64,000 bases of DNA from NCBI RefSeq assembly GCF_963678635.1, contig NC_087063.1:85175574-85239573 (forward strand). The letters are read 5' to 3'. The notes under the pieces were generated by a model. The model was not told the origin of the DNA. It saw nothing but the letters and a program-made list of their open reading frames with translations, and searched no databases. Within the stretch, counting starts at the first letter, position 1, and each line of letters begins with the position of its first letter. Made by a program: the position numbers and the translations under genes. Shown here piece by piece: positions 1 through 12,100 of the stretch. This DNA comes from Symsagittifera roscoffensis. Taxonomy: Eukaryota > Xenacoelomorpha > Acoela > Convolutidae.

Positions 1-59
1 AAATGTACAGGTAGGATGCGGCACCAAACGAGGAGCAGAAATAGCTGCACACTCGTTTT

Positions 60-1830
60 GAAACCTAATTGATCGCGACGACAATCCAAAATGCAATTTT
101 CTTTAAAAACTAGATTTTAAGAATGCCTTTAACTCTCTGAATAGAGAAACAATGCATGTTTATTCAAATCGCCCCGAATTGTATAATTACACCCATTGCG
201 CGTATGGTAAATCTTGTTACCTTTTTACGGAAGCTCTGTCATAATGTCAGAAGACGGAACTCAGCAAGGTGATCCTGAAGCCTCAACCCTTTTTGCGGAA
301 ACAATTCATACACTACTCATACAGCTGGAGTCGAAAATTAACATCTGATATTTAGATGATGGTAATTTAGCCGACGACTATAATGTAGTACTCCGGGACT
401 TTAACAAAATTCTGATATTGGAACAAATTTACGGCCTCAGTTTGAACAATGAGAAGTGCGAACTTTGTTTTTTGGGACCGACTATTAGTACACAGTAAAA
501 TTCAATTTTAACAAAATTTGGAAAAATATGCCCCAAAACAAACATAAAAACAAAAGAAGAACTCCTCATTTTAGGATCTCCAATAGGCGAACTTTGCCGA
601 AAAGAATTGCTCGACGAAAAAATTGATGAGCTGGAAAAAATCTCGGATGTCATTGACAAACTAGACGCCTATAATGGTTTTCACCTCCTGAAAAATTGCT
701 TTAGCATGCCAAAACTCCTTTTTTTTGCGTACGAGCCCTTGGTTTTTGCAAAATGATTTTTTGGAACGCTACGACAAATTACTAAGAAATTCGTTATGCA
801 AGGTCACTAACGTTAAAATGGATTATAACCAGTTTCTACAAGCAGTTCTTCCGGCAGACAAAGGTGGCTAGGGCGATTCTTCCGCTCGTCTACTCGCTTT
901 ACTCACTTTTTTTAGCCTCAGCAGTAGGAGCGAAAGATGCCTTGAGCGAAATCTTTGGTTTGGAGCATGTGGACGGAACCTATGATGATGCGCTTAAACG
1001 GTGGTTTGAACTTAGAGAAATTGAATTGTCTCGAAAAAGAAATCCAGAAAAATTGGACAGAGCCAATTTTTGACAGTGAAATTGCAGACTTGATTTTACG
1101 ACTGAAACCAACGGACGTAAAAAGATTCAACGCGTTCCAAGATAGATTCGGCTCCCATTGGTTGAACGTCATCCCGTGCAAAAATTTAAGGTTAAAACTG
1201 TCGAACCAACAACTCAGAATTGCGATAGGACTTCGATTAGGCTCAATAAGAAGCGAACGGCTTGAATGCGTGTGCGGAAAAGACTTTACCGAAGATGGTT
1301 GGCATGATCTTTCTTGCCTCAAAAGTGCAATAGATTTTCTAGGCATTCAAATCTGAATGCCCTTATAAAGCAGAGTTTATCTAATCTTCGACTCACATTC
1401 CGTCTGTTTTAGAACCACGACACCTCTACAGGACTGATCAGAAGCGACCAGACGGTTTGACGCTCGTTCCATGGGCTGTTGGTAAGCAACTCTTGTGGGA
1501 TGCAACGTTAGTAGACTCCTTCGCTCCTATTAGGAATAATGCCGGGTCTGTTTGTAACCCTGGTACGGCTGCCGCTAAAGCGGAAGAGCGAAAAATGACT
1601 AGTATAAATATCTTATAGATGATGGATATCTTTTCCAACCGCTAGCTCTTGAAATTCAGGGAGCGGCCGGCCCCAGCACAGAAATTTTTTTTGAGCAAGC
1701 TGTGTAAGAACCTAAGCATATGCACTGAGGAACCCAGAGCAGGCAGCTTTTTAAAATAGAGAATCTCCCTGGCAATACAGATGGCGAACGCCGCTTGAGT
1801 ACTCGGAACAATAAATGACAAAATAACTTA
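60..1830 (+). pseudogene. Decayed LINE reverse transcriptase with C-terminal zinc-finger/PD-endonuclease-like tail
   Basis: Frame-shifted plus-strand translation shows ordered reverse transcriptase motifs: DFKNAFNSLNRE near 112-150 (motif A), GTQQGDPEASTLF at 256-294 (motif B), and YLDDG at 349-363 (catalytic motif C) directly after a TGA. LSLNNEKCEL follows near 440. Downstream, LRIAIGLRLG precedes a C-x-C...H-x3-C cluster (about 1,267-1,317), then KRPDG (1,442-1,456) and LWDAT (1,493-1,507). The last recognisable piece is a QMANAA...VLGT tail near 1,779-1,810. In R2/R4/CRE-type LINEs a CCHC finger followed by K/R-PD and D/E residues marks the restriction-like endonuclease, and the same order here is my basis for the assignment. 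Stops and frameshifts throughout show it is dead. The 5' part lies off the window. The RT call is firm; the endonuclease type is inference. Confidence 0.75.
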
Positions 1831-1879
1831 ATTACAAGCTTGCCATGAATGGCCAAAAGTCACAACTAGTGGGTGGGGC

Positions 1880-2135
1880 GTTGTCGCTTCTTCGCAAAAT
1901 TTTCCTCTTTGATGAAAATTAGCAATAGAATAATCCAAGTTTATCAAAAAGTTCGTCAATTTTTTTTGTCTTTGCATGAACGAGTTGAAATATTGCCCTT
2001 GGGCTCAGTAACCCCGAGGATTAGAACGTTGCAGTCCTCGGTATTTGTAGTTGCAGCTTGAACAGTTGTGGTGTTAGGTGCAGTTAATGCTTCAGTGTCT
2101 CCAGACTGGGAGTTCTCAGTAACAGTGATCTCATT
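1880..2135 (-). pseudogene. LINE ORF1 fragment
   Basis: The minus strand reads a Thr/Ala-rich linker followed by TEDCNVLILGVTEPKG and then a stop. A hydrophobic 'NVLIxGVxE' strand is how the RNA-recognition-like fold of many LINE ORF1 proteins begins, so I read this as an ORF1 scrap. It lies just beyond the 3' end of the minus-strand LINE next to it, in the same orientation, and probably belongs to another copy. It is short and truncated, so the family is not determinable. Confidence 0.45.
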
Positions 2136-2213
2136 TCTCTGAGTAGATAAAAAAAAAAAAATTAATTCCCTTATTAAAAATAAGGCATAATTTATATAAA
2201 TAGATGAACAAAA

Positions 2214-5036
2214 CTAGGATCTACAGAAAAAGCAACGGCACTTCAAAAACCAAGTGCATGAGTTTTCACGATTGAAGAGTTTAGAGCGCTCTAGTAAGAA
2301 GTCTTTGAGGGTACTGCGAAAACGGCGCAAAGAGGTGAAAAAGTCGATCTCCGTTGTTTTCAGCATGTAGTTCACGGCACGTGCTGTTCTGTGGGTGAAG
2401 AACGTCTCGGTTGACCATCTTCTTGCGGGTTTCACTGTCATCAACGTGCTGGATCTTGATGTCGTCATCTTAAAATAATAATACGCAGCAAAAGGGAGTT
2501 CTGAGTCGCCATTTAACATTTTGTGGAAAAGGATAAGGTCGTTAAATATAAGCGTGAAGGATATGGGAAGCCAATTCGTTAAAGAAAGTTGCTTTAAATA
2601 GGGTAAATGACCTGTAACCCAGGTAAGACATTTCCTGTTGAAATTCTCAAGCTTCCTTAACATAGTTAAAGAGGGAGACCACACAGGACTAGCATACAAT
2701 AAAATACTTTTAACACAAGTATTGATGAACATGAGTTTAACAGAAAGTGGAATGTGATATGGAATAGAACGTTTGATAAAATGAAAGCTTTTATTGCTCG
2801 ATAGAAGTTTTTTACTAATATGGTTTGACCAAGTAAGATCAGAGCTAACAAGCAGACCAAGGTCTTTGAGTAAATTAATAGAATGAACAGGTTTGTTGTT
2901 AACAAAAATACAATCAGGAAATTTGCCATTGAATATAATGAAATTGCACTTGTCTTTATTGATTTTAAGACCATTCTGAGTACACCAATGAGTGAAACTG
3001 TCCACATCAGACTGTAAATCACTGCAATTTGTCTTACAAATGAATTTTGAGTCATCAGCGAAAAGAAAACAGTTTGAATGATTAAATATATCAGGAAGAT
3101 CGTTAATAAACAATATGAAAAGCAGAGGACCCAGTACGCTCCCTTGAGGTGCACCACTAGTAACTGGTAAAGTGGTGGAAATGCTTGTTCGAACTTTAAC
3201 ACATTGAAAACGGTTTGAAAGATAAGAAATCAAAAGAGCGGTAAAAATATCGTCAAAACCAAAAGCAGCAAACTTCTGTACAAGAATGTCGTGCCTGACA
3301 GAAGCGAAAGCTTTGCTAAAATCGAAATACATGGCAGCGCAAGGAATTTTGGCATCATGAGTGTGATATACTTCATCTAGATATGAGAGCATTTGCGTTA
3401 TGGTGGAACGCTTCTTGCGGAATCCATGCTGAGCATTCGAAATTTTGTATCGGACTCGAGGGTAAATATAATTGAACAAAATACGCTCGAAGATGAGTGA
3501 AAGAGGAGGAAGTATGCTAACTGGCCGATAATTAGTAATATCATAAGGAGAACCAGAATTGAAAACAGGAGTGATGAGTGCAGTTTTCCAGGAATCGGGC
3601 CAAACACAAGATTGTATAATGGATAAGAAAAGGAAAGAAACAAGCGGAGAAAGAATGCTGTGACAGGATTTATAAATGAATGCAGGTATATTATCTGTAG
3701 AACGAGTCTCTTTGCATTTAGCCAGGAGCTCGCCAACAATACTGGGGGAGACATCAACTTCGGAAAGTTTGATTTCCGAATCAGCCAAACTACCACCAGC
3801 AGAAGGACTCTTTTCAGATACTTGATAAACAGAAGCGAAATATTGATTGAAAGTCTCACTAATTAAAACATCGCTCTCGACCTGTTTGAGTCCCCAAAAA
3901 AGTTTAGTAGGGACAGGTTGAGTTGATTTAAATTGGTCCAGAAACATAAAAGCATGCTTGGAAGAATTCGGCGAAAAACGTTGAATCAGCAGAGTTTTAT
4001 CGAGTTCAACTGAGTTTGAGAAATCATTCTCTAATTGAGACAGATATTGGCGATTAAAACAATTCAAATTGTTCAGAGTTCTCAGTTTATTAGCAATATG
4101 AATAGAGTGAGATGAAAAATAGAACGGAAAATCTTTTCTGCGAGCCGTAATTTTACGACATGAAGAATCAAGTGCTTGACAAACAGTTTCGTTGAACTTG
4201 TCAATGAACTCATTATGACAGTTAGAATGCAAGATAGAGTATAAGGGCGATATAGCCCGACTGAAACTTTCTGAATTAAGACTACTTTTTGAGTAAGTGA
4301 CAGATCGCTTTGTAGTAAAATGTGAAATTGAACTTGCAGCAAATACATGCGCAAAAACAGGAAAATGATCAGAAAAAGCAGTGGCACCTCGAAAAACTAT
4401 GAATCGATGAGGATCTGAAACGCAGAGCAAGTCAAGGATATTGCCCGAAACTATGGTGCTGAAATCAACAATTTGAAGCAAGTCAAGATCATCTAGTGCT
4501 GTCAAAAATTTGTTTGAATAATCAGAAGTAGCAGTGTGTGAGCTTCAGCAGACATCAGGAAGGTTGATGTCACCGAGAACTGCGGTAACAACTCGGTCTT
4601 TCGCAACTTTGCGACCGAGACATTTTACAACCTCATCACGGTGGTTAAACATAGCCTCATCAAGCACAGAAGAATCAACTCTGAATAATGAAGTTTGAGG
4701 TGGATTGTAAATCAATAAGAAACTATAAAATGCTTTATGGAAATCAATAATGATAGAACAGCAAAAATCAGAGTAAGAAAAAGATGATAAAATACTGAGT
4801 TCCAGGCTCACACGGACAGCAATAAGCACTCCTCCATGTGCTACTGAAGTTCTGTCAATTCGCATGAGGACGTGATAGCCAGAAGCAGGGAAGATTTCGT
4901 GATTCTCTATCTCATCATAGAGCCAGGTTTCGGTGATAAACAGTAAATCAATGTTGTTAGAAAGCAGAAAGTTGCGTAGCTTGAGACGTTGAGTACTTGT
5001 TATCAAGCTTTGAGCGTTGATAAGACACAACCTCAA
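2214..5036 (-). pseudogene. LINE ORF2: AP endonuclease plus reverse transcriptase, one in-frame TGA
   Basis: The endonuclease part (5,036-4,548) has NAQSL, the acidic ITETWL motif and the GDINLPD motif. A TGA at 4,545-4,547 then interrupts the same frame where related elements have a GDFNLPD-x-W-type sequence, so a Trp-to-stop change is likely. The frame stays open for another 777 codons to 2,214. Reverse transcriptase motifs run in order: NYRPVSILPPLSLIFERILF, HGFRKKRST, motif A FDFSKAFASV, motif B GAPQGSVLGPLLFILF, motif C LFADD, motif D GLKINKDKCNF. The thumb region ends with YASPVWSP. The set is typical of the CR1/Jockey group. The catalytic residues look preserved; only the TGA breaks the reading frame. 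Confidence 0.88.
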
Positions 5037-5045
5037 ATCCGCTAG

Positions 5046-5890
5046 TCATTCGGGTAACGGAATTTCCATATTATTATGGTAAAGTTTCAGGTTTTTTATC
5101 TTGAGATCGCTCTTTGGAATGTTGTCTTTGGTGGAAACATCAGTCCTCAGTTTCAATATTTTACGCAATTTGATTTGGTCAGTAGGAGACAGAGATTTTG
5201 AAATGTAAATGGGAGATTGAAAGGATTGCAGTTTGTAAGCTTTAGATAAAACTTTGACACAGTCAAATTGGGAAGTAAATTCAACAAGTAAGGTGCGTGG
5301 GCGCGTGCTGGTAGCAATACGTTTTCCCAGGCGCTTGAAAGATCTAACTTTAACAAAAGAATCCTCACCTAGGTGATTCAAAATAGCAGTAATATGATGA
5401 ATATCAGATTCAATTTGCGATTTAAAATCACCTGTTTTCGGATATACCATCAATTTTCAATTCACGAGTCCAAGTATTATCGACAGGAGAAGAAATTGCA
5501 GGAACTGTAGTAGGAATTGAAGCAACTGCGGCGTATTTTTGAGCAGAGCTCGAAACTACCAGCAATTTCAGTAAATTTCTCAGTAAGTTTATCGGTAAAA
5601 TTAGATAAAATAACTTCGATCTTTGGAGTAATAACCTTATCCAAGGTGTTGTCCAAGATTTTCTGATTGATTGGTTCATTGGATTTCAGACACTCACCAC
5701 AGACGTATTGAATGTTGTCAATCATGGTGATCTGTTGAACGAGTTCTGGTGATAATCCACAACACTTGTCATGCATCCACTTCCTACACGAGTAGCAGAA
5801 GATCCATCCACCAATCGTCTCAGAACATTTGTTACACACATCTTGTTCAGCAGTTGAATTTGCTCGATTCGTGCGTTTGATCGGAGCCAT
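5046..5890 (-). pseudogene. LINE ORF1 with PHD-type zinc finger, two frameshifts
   Basis: It starts with an ATG at 5,890. Residues about 16-70 carry a Cys/His pattern (CNKC, CYSC, WMHDKCC, CGEC) that fits a PHD finger, as in ORF1 proteins of many CR1-like LINEs, followed by a Glu/Lys-rich helical stretch. The frame shifts near 5,545-5,560 into one reading SSAQKYAAVASIPTT, and again near 5,430 into the frame reading GDFKSQIESDIHHI. The last part (RPRTLLVEF, ISKSLSPTDQIKLRK) resembles the conserved ORF1 C-terminal region of invertebrate CR1 elements, thought to bind RNA. It directly precedes ORF2. The PHD reading is well supported; its role in the element is inferred from the family. Confidence 0.75.
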
Positions 5891-5990
5891 TTATATGAAA
5901 CTATTTAATAAGTTTATCACAACAATTAGGAAAGTTTATACAATAGCTTGGAAAGCGGAAATTTTGATGGTGTCCTACAGAGCGTGTAAT

Positions 5991-6121
5991 TTTTTCTTGT
6001 AATTTTAGATTGGAATGATATAAGTAACAATAGCGGGTATTCAGTTCAAATCTGCTATGTTATCAGATCTTCATCTCATCTCCCAATCTTTTTCTTTGTA
6101 AAAAATTTTTTCCTGCTTGTG
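5991..6121 (+). other. Short non-coding stretch between LINE and first coding exon
   Basis: There is no ORF or repeat that I recognise here. It could be the end of a 5' UTR exon or the intron in front of the first coding exon of the PPP2R5D-like gene. No TATA box at a convincing distance and no initiator could be fixed, so I do not call a promoter. Confidence 0.3.
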
Positions 6122-6160
6122 ATGAAAAATCCACTGACTATGCCGAATAAACCAAAAAAG
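6122..6160 (+). CDS. PPP2R5D: PPP2R5D-like exon 1 (start exon)
   Basis: Two in-frame ATGs lie at 6,122 and 6,140. The second gives MPNKPKK, alignable with the MPYKLKK start of vertebrate B56 delta, so I favour 6,140 as the ancestral start. The exon ends in phase 0 at AAG with a weak donor (gtgttc). An upstream 5' UTR exon is possible. Confidence 0.6.
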
Positions 6161-9100
6161 GTGTTCATTTATTTTTCATTCGAAATTTTATGAAATATGC
6201 GGATTTTATCATTAACAATGATATTCTAGACAACTGGAACCAAGCAGAGCTCAAAAAGCAATGCTGAATCCGAGGAAGTGAGTATCCGCTCAAATTAGAG
6301 GTTGACATTTTAAATGGACTTGCTTTCTATCTAAAATAAATTAATTTTTGATTTTTTAAACAGAGTTTGAAAAAGGCTGCGCATGGACCCGCGCCGCCCA
6401 CGACACAATTGTCCAAAATTAAGTTCAATCCAAATGCGCCAATTAGAAAAGAGAAGAGGCAAAACTCTTCTCGGTTCAACATCAGTAAAAACAGGGAACT
6501 TACCAAGCTTCCCAATATCATGGGTGAGTTGAAATCAAGAAAAAGCAAGATATGTTTTTGATATATTTTTTGTTAAGTATTTTATTTTTCAGAAGCTGCA
6601 TCGGACGCTCGCGAGGATTTATTTATTCAGAAGCTGAGGCAGTGTTGCACCATATTTGATTTCGTGTTGGACCCATTGAGTGATTTGAAGTCGAAAGAAA
6701 TTAAACGAGCAGTTCTGAATGAATTAGTAGAGTATGTTGCCCATAACAGGGACGTGATTACCGAGCCGATATACCCAGAAGCAATTAATATGTTTGCCGT
6801 GAATATGTTCAGGTGAGTTGGCAGTGATTCCCATTTTGCCTGAACGAAGTTAATTGGGGACAGTTGTGCTCAATGTGGGAGTGTAACTATTTATGGCAAT
6901 GCCGTTGTTTTTGATTCAAATCAGACAAAGTTGGGACAAGTTGTTTTCTCGTTTTTGGGTTTCTAGATGAAATGGTTTTCGTTTTAGGTCTCTACCACCT
7001 GCATCTAGTCCCACAGGAGCCGAGTTTGACCCAGAGGAGGACGAGCCGGCTCTAGAGGCTGCCTGGCCACATCTCCAGATAGTTCACGAATTTTTTCTCC
7101 GGTTCTTGGAGTCTCCTGATTTTCAACCAAATATCGCTAAACGGTATATCGACCAGAAGTTTGTTCTGCAGGTAAGTCATCGTTATTTTAAGGCAATTTA
7201 TGATCATTATGCTACGAATGATGTGGAAATTTGATTTTTCAGCTGATTGAGTTATTTGACAGCGAAGATCCTCGGGAAAGAGATTTTTTGAAGACTACGT
7301 TGCATAGAATCTATGGAAAATTTCTAGGTCTCAGAGCTTACATCCGCAAACAGATCAATAACGTCTTCTATAGGTCAGTGCTACGAGCCATTCAGCGAAT
7401 AACAGCTAACTTTGATGCGAGGATGCGTGAGTATATAGTTTTGTTTCAGGTTTATTTACGAAACGGAAAAGCACAACGGAGTCGCTGAACTGCTCGAAAT
7501 CCTCGGCAGGTTCGTCTGTTTGGAAAAGATATTTTCATGTTCCTCATTTTTGCATGCAATGGTAGATCCTCAAGCCGCTTGTAAGATTTTGGAGTCCTGC
7601 ATTTCATGGTGCAAGTAGGAGAAGTTTCTTGAATATATCATTCGTTTCACGAAGAGCATTGTGTAAGCACAGTTTCTACAGGCTGCGCTTTTAAGATTGT
7701 CATTTAGTGTGCATTTCATGAGTATTTTAGTATATATCTTGTCTTGGTACTCAATATATCATCTGATAATATGAGGCTAGACTAGTTAATTGTTTGTACT
7801 TGCATCATTGTTAGGCAGTGTTTTACGCTTAGAACATTTGTTTTATCAGCATCATCAACGGATTCGCGCTGCCGCTGAAGGAGGAGCACAAGGTGTTTTT
7901 GCTGAAAGTGCTGCTGCCCCTGCACAAGGTGCGCTCTCTCGCAGTCTACCATCCACAGCTTGCTTACTGTGTGGTCCAGTTCCTCGAGAAGGACAAGGCA
8001 CTCACTCACCCTGTCATTATGGGCCTCCTTAAATTCTGGCCCAAGGTCCACAGTCCCAAGGTGAGCCTTAATTCACTAACTCGATAATTTGAGCCTGGAG
8101 GTAAAGCGAATGCTTGGAACAAATGTCCGGGGTTCAAATTTTTGCAAATTGAAAATTTTTGTTTTGAAAAATTTAGTCACCGGATGCCCGTTTGTCATCA
8201 TTTTCTGATTTTACTATAATTGAAATTTATTTTGGAGTCCTTCCTTTCATGGTGCAATTTTCTGCAACTTTAGCGATACATGTTGATGGAAAAATTTTTT
8301 CTGAAATTATTTTTTTTTCATTTTGCTAAAGGAAAGTAATGAATGGAGCTTGGCAAGTTACATTATTTCACTTGCGAGAGCAAGTGACTTGTAATCGGGA
8401 ACTAGACTTTTCCCCCGTAAACAAAAGCTCAAATAAAATTTCTTGATTCATATGATGTAGTATTTAATTTTTTCATTTATGTAGGGAAAATTTTCTTTTT
8501 CGGAATTGTGGGTTTCGTCCTAATTTCTGTCGGCTGATTTTCCCTTTTTGTTCAAATGAAACTTTTATTATCTGGTACGCGTTTCAAGTAGTTCCTTTCT
8601 AAAGCTTGTTTTTTTTCATTTTTGATTCGAACATGCTGATAAAAACTTATGAAAATTTATGGGATTGGTTTTTCAAATTTTTTTGAACGATTTGGGAATT
8701 TTTAAGAGTAATGAATGTAGTGAAGTCTCTTATAAGAGTCTTGCTGATTTTGTTTTTTTTTCAGTAAAAGTCTTAAAAGTCTCTAATAACTGCAGATGTG
8801 CATTCATACATATTGATGCATTTATGAATGCACTTAGGTATATATGCTTTTTTGAGTTCAATTGAAATTCATCTGCTGAAAGTGACGTAAATAGCACTCT
8901 CCAAATTCGAACGTGGTAATGGCGCGAAAAAAACGTGAACGATTTCTAGTTTCGAAAGTGGAATTTAGTTTTTATATTTCCAGCGGAATAAAAACTTTAC
9001 CTATTGATCCAGTTTTCATTAGTTGGGTTCATGGTATCAAAAAAAGCGTCAATCATAAATTGTTGTAGAAATTTTAAAAGCTTAAAGGGCATCTATTTTT

Positions 9101-12100
9101 TTCTTTGAAATTCGAAAGTTGAGATTTTCTCTAGAAAGTCAGTGTTTTTTTTATGTTTACTTGCGTTCATTTCTCTTCTCCAATCTTGGATTGGCTGTTT
9201 TTTTTTCAAGGACTATTGTGGGAGGAATTTTTGTGAGAGGAATTTCTGGCTAGTGCTCTGCTCATTTCTACTGTTTCTTATTGCTAGCTGTTTTTTTGTC
9301 GCGTTTTGGCTAGCGTTTGCGAAGCGTGGCCTCTGTGTTTAATTTTTGATTTGAACTCTTCCTGGGTGATTTAAACAGGTATTATGAAAATGTATGGGAT
9401 TTGCTTTTTATGCTGGCCATTAGCAAGCGTTATCGAATCGGAATAAAGAGGTTTTTCGGGTTAACAATTAGGTCAACAAAATCAGTGAATCATATGTTCA
9501 GCATTCAATTCTGCAGCAAAAATGCTCAATTTCAATCGGGTACTAGTAACTTTGTTCACAGTATATTCAAAATTAGAAATGGTAAATTTAGGTCCAATTT
9601 AGAAGAAAATTCAATTTTCTCTGCGTCTTCGGCACACTTGGTCTGGAGGTAACAAATACGACTAGGAAAAGGCCTAATTTCGAATCTGATATCTTTTTTT
9701 TTTCAAACTCGAAATATTCGGTTGCAACAAATTGTTGGCTTTATCTGCTCATAGTTTGGCGATTTAAGTGATGTTTTGTCGGCGTAGTTACCACATCTTG
9801 CTTTTTTTAGCTAAGCAATATACGTTGTTAATCTAAGGGTTTTGATTTACTTCGGCAGTTTGTACTTTTTACTTTTTTGACTTCGTGTTTTTGTTTTTAC
9901 TTTAATTTTCAGCCTTCGAAAATTTGTGTGGAAGGATTTTTTGACCCTTTTTTTGGAATTTTTTCGATAACTACACACACAAATTTGAGGTTTCGAGTTC
10001 AATCGGAAGCAAGGGTTGTGGGAAGATCCCCTGAATAAGCGGGTAAGCTCAATTTTCTTTGAAATTTATGGTACTCAGAAAGTTCATTAATGTGATTTTT
10101 TGACCGTTTTTTGAAACTTTGACAGGTCGAAAATTACTAGAATTGGTCGAAAATTTTGAAACTTTGACGAAAATTACTCTCCGAAATCACAGATTTTGGT
10201 TTCAATTGAAAGATCAGATTTTTGAAAGATCAGATCTTTTACGCTTTCGATTAGCAAGCATTTTTAAAAACTGTCCTCTTAAACCTCAGTTTTTGCTTCC
10301 AATAAAAAAGGTGAGAAGCTCCTTTGCATAAGCGAATACCTTCTTAATCTTTTGCCGAAAAAGTTTTTGGTTTTTGAAAAGACTTTTCTTTTTCACGGTT
10401 TTTTGGAAACTGATTTTTCTCGAAAACTACCCTGTGAGTTCTCAGCTTGATAGTACAATCGAACAAAAACGATTATGGGCTTCTTCACTGCATCAGCTGG
10501 TACGCCCTATTTCTTATAGAAAAAACTATCACACTCTGAAAAGTCAAATTTGATTATTTTTGTGTCCGTCTTTTGGAATCTTTGATTTCAAAAACTACCC
10601 CAGCACATTTGAGATTAAGGATTGAATCGAATAAAGCGGTTGTGAAATTTTTTAATTTAAAAGTGTCGACTCTTTTATTTATAAAGGAAAAGATGTTCTG
10701 TGCCCATTCTGAAGGTTTCGCTGTTTTCCTATTTTTTTTTGCAAAATTATTGACTGCTCGAAAACTACCCCGACAAAGCTGAGATTTAGAGTTCAATCGA
10801 AAAGACAGGGTATGATATTTTTTTCGCTATAAGTGGCTTCGCACAATTAAATGACTAGGATGAGTGAAAAGACCCTGACTTTACCTAATTTCATTTTGAG
10901 TTCATGTGTAAGAAACTGTAATAGGTATTTCGCCTACATTTGTGGCTAATCACTTATCTTAGTAAAGAAACACCTAAGGTTTTGGGTTTTGAAAATAACG
11001 CATTTCATCTTGCTTCAGTAAAACGTATTCTAAAAAATATCAAAGAGTTACCTGCAGCTTTTACTGGGCCCCTAGTTTTAACTATAATTGAAGCTTGTTC
11101 TGTAGTTTAATTTACTTAAACTAATTTAAGTTTTTCAAAATGGGTTCGGCTTATCTTTTTCGGCTTACTCAGCTGATGTTGCGTACTTTCAAGGGCGAAT
11201 TTTCAAATATTTTTGCCCGTATGAAGAGGGATGGATCTATTGAATTAGGCTTCTAAAATTTTATAGCTTGAAATGGTTTTTTTTTACTAGTTTTTGCCTC
11301 CGCTTCGCCTCTGTTTGAAATCCAAAAGTTGAAGAAAAATCCAATTTAGCCCATTTCTTATTTTTTTTGCCACGAAGAAATAGTGAGTTTTGTCGAATAG
11401 ACATGTTACTAAATACAAATGTCATAATTACACTGGCGAGCTTAGTATTGAATTACGAATCTACATTTTTTCCTACTCGCTTAAAATACAATTATTGTAA
11501 TTAAACTTGCGAGCGTTGTGTTGTATTACGAATCAACATTTTTGAACGAGGGTCGAACCAAGTTTTTTTCGCCGAAGTTGCCGCTCGATCACTGATTTTC
11601 GTTGTTTGTTAAGACTGTTTATGAACATCATCCGAGACAAAAGTATGAATTTTCTGTAGATATTTGGATTTTTCAAAATTTTTTTTTTTTTAGCGTAAAG
11701 AAAAGACTACCTGTTTCTCAATATTTTCTAAAGTAACGGTTTAATTGTATCACAAGTGTTGCAAAGCTCCGCTTCGCCTCTGTGTTTAATTTGCTTCGTT
11801 TTTTTCTCTTAAACTATTTTTGGCCTAGCTGAGTTCAGTTTTATGAGTCATTGACGTAGTCATGAAAGGTGATATATATTTTTTTCAGGAATCAAATTTG
11901 ATATTTCGCGGTTTGAGTTTTGATTTATTTTTAAGCTCATTTCATTTTTCTTGAATAAAGAAAGGCAAACTCCACTATCGAACAGCAAAATTAAAGGTCA
12001 TAAAATGTGATTGGCTTCCTAGTTCGAAAGTGGAATTTAATTTTCAGACTTACCAGCGAAATATAAAATTGAACTGTTGATCTAATTTTCTCAAACTGGG

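Larger units (their letters stand above)
2150..5990 (-). mobile_element. Nearly full-length CR1/Jockey-like non-LTR retrotransposon
   Basis: Minus-strand element with two consecutive ORFs in LINE order: ORF1 (5,890-5,046) with a PHD-type finger, then ORF2 (5,036-2,214) with an AP-type endonuclease and reverse transcriptase. Only nine bases separate ORF1 from the ATG of ORF2, which suggests coupled translation. The 3' flank carries an A-rich run at about 2,148-2,160 on the plus strand (T-rich on the element strand), so there is no clear poly-A tail. Damage is light: two frameshifts in ORF1 and one TGA in ORF2, so the insertion is fairly young. I could not define target-site duplications. It sits just upstream of the first coding exon of the PPP2R5D-like gene and may have displaced that gene's upstream region. 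Confidence 0.85.
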
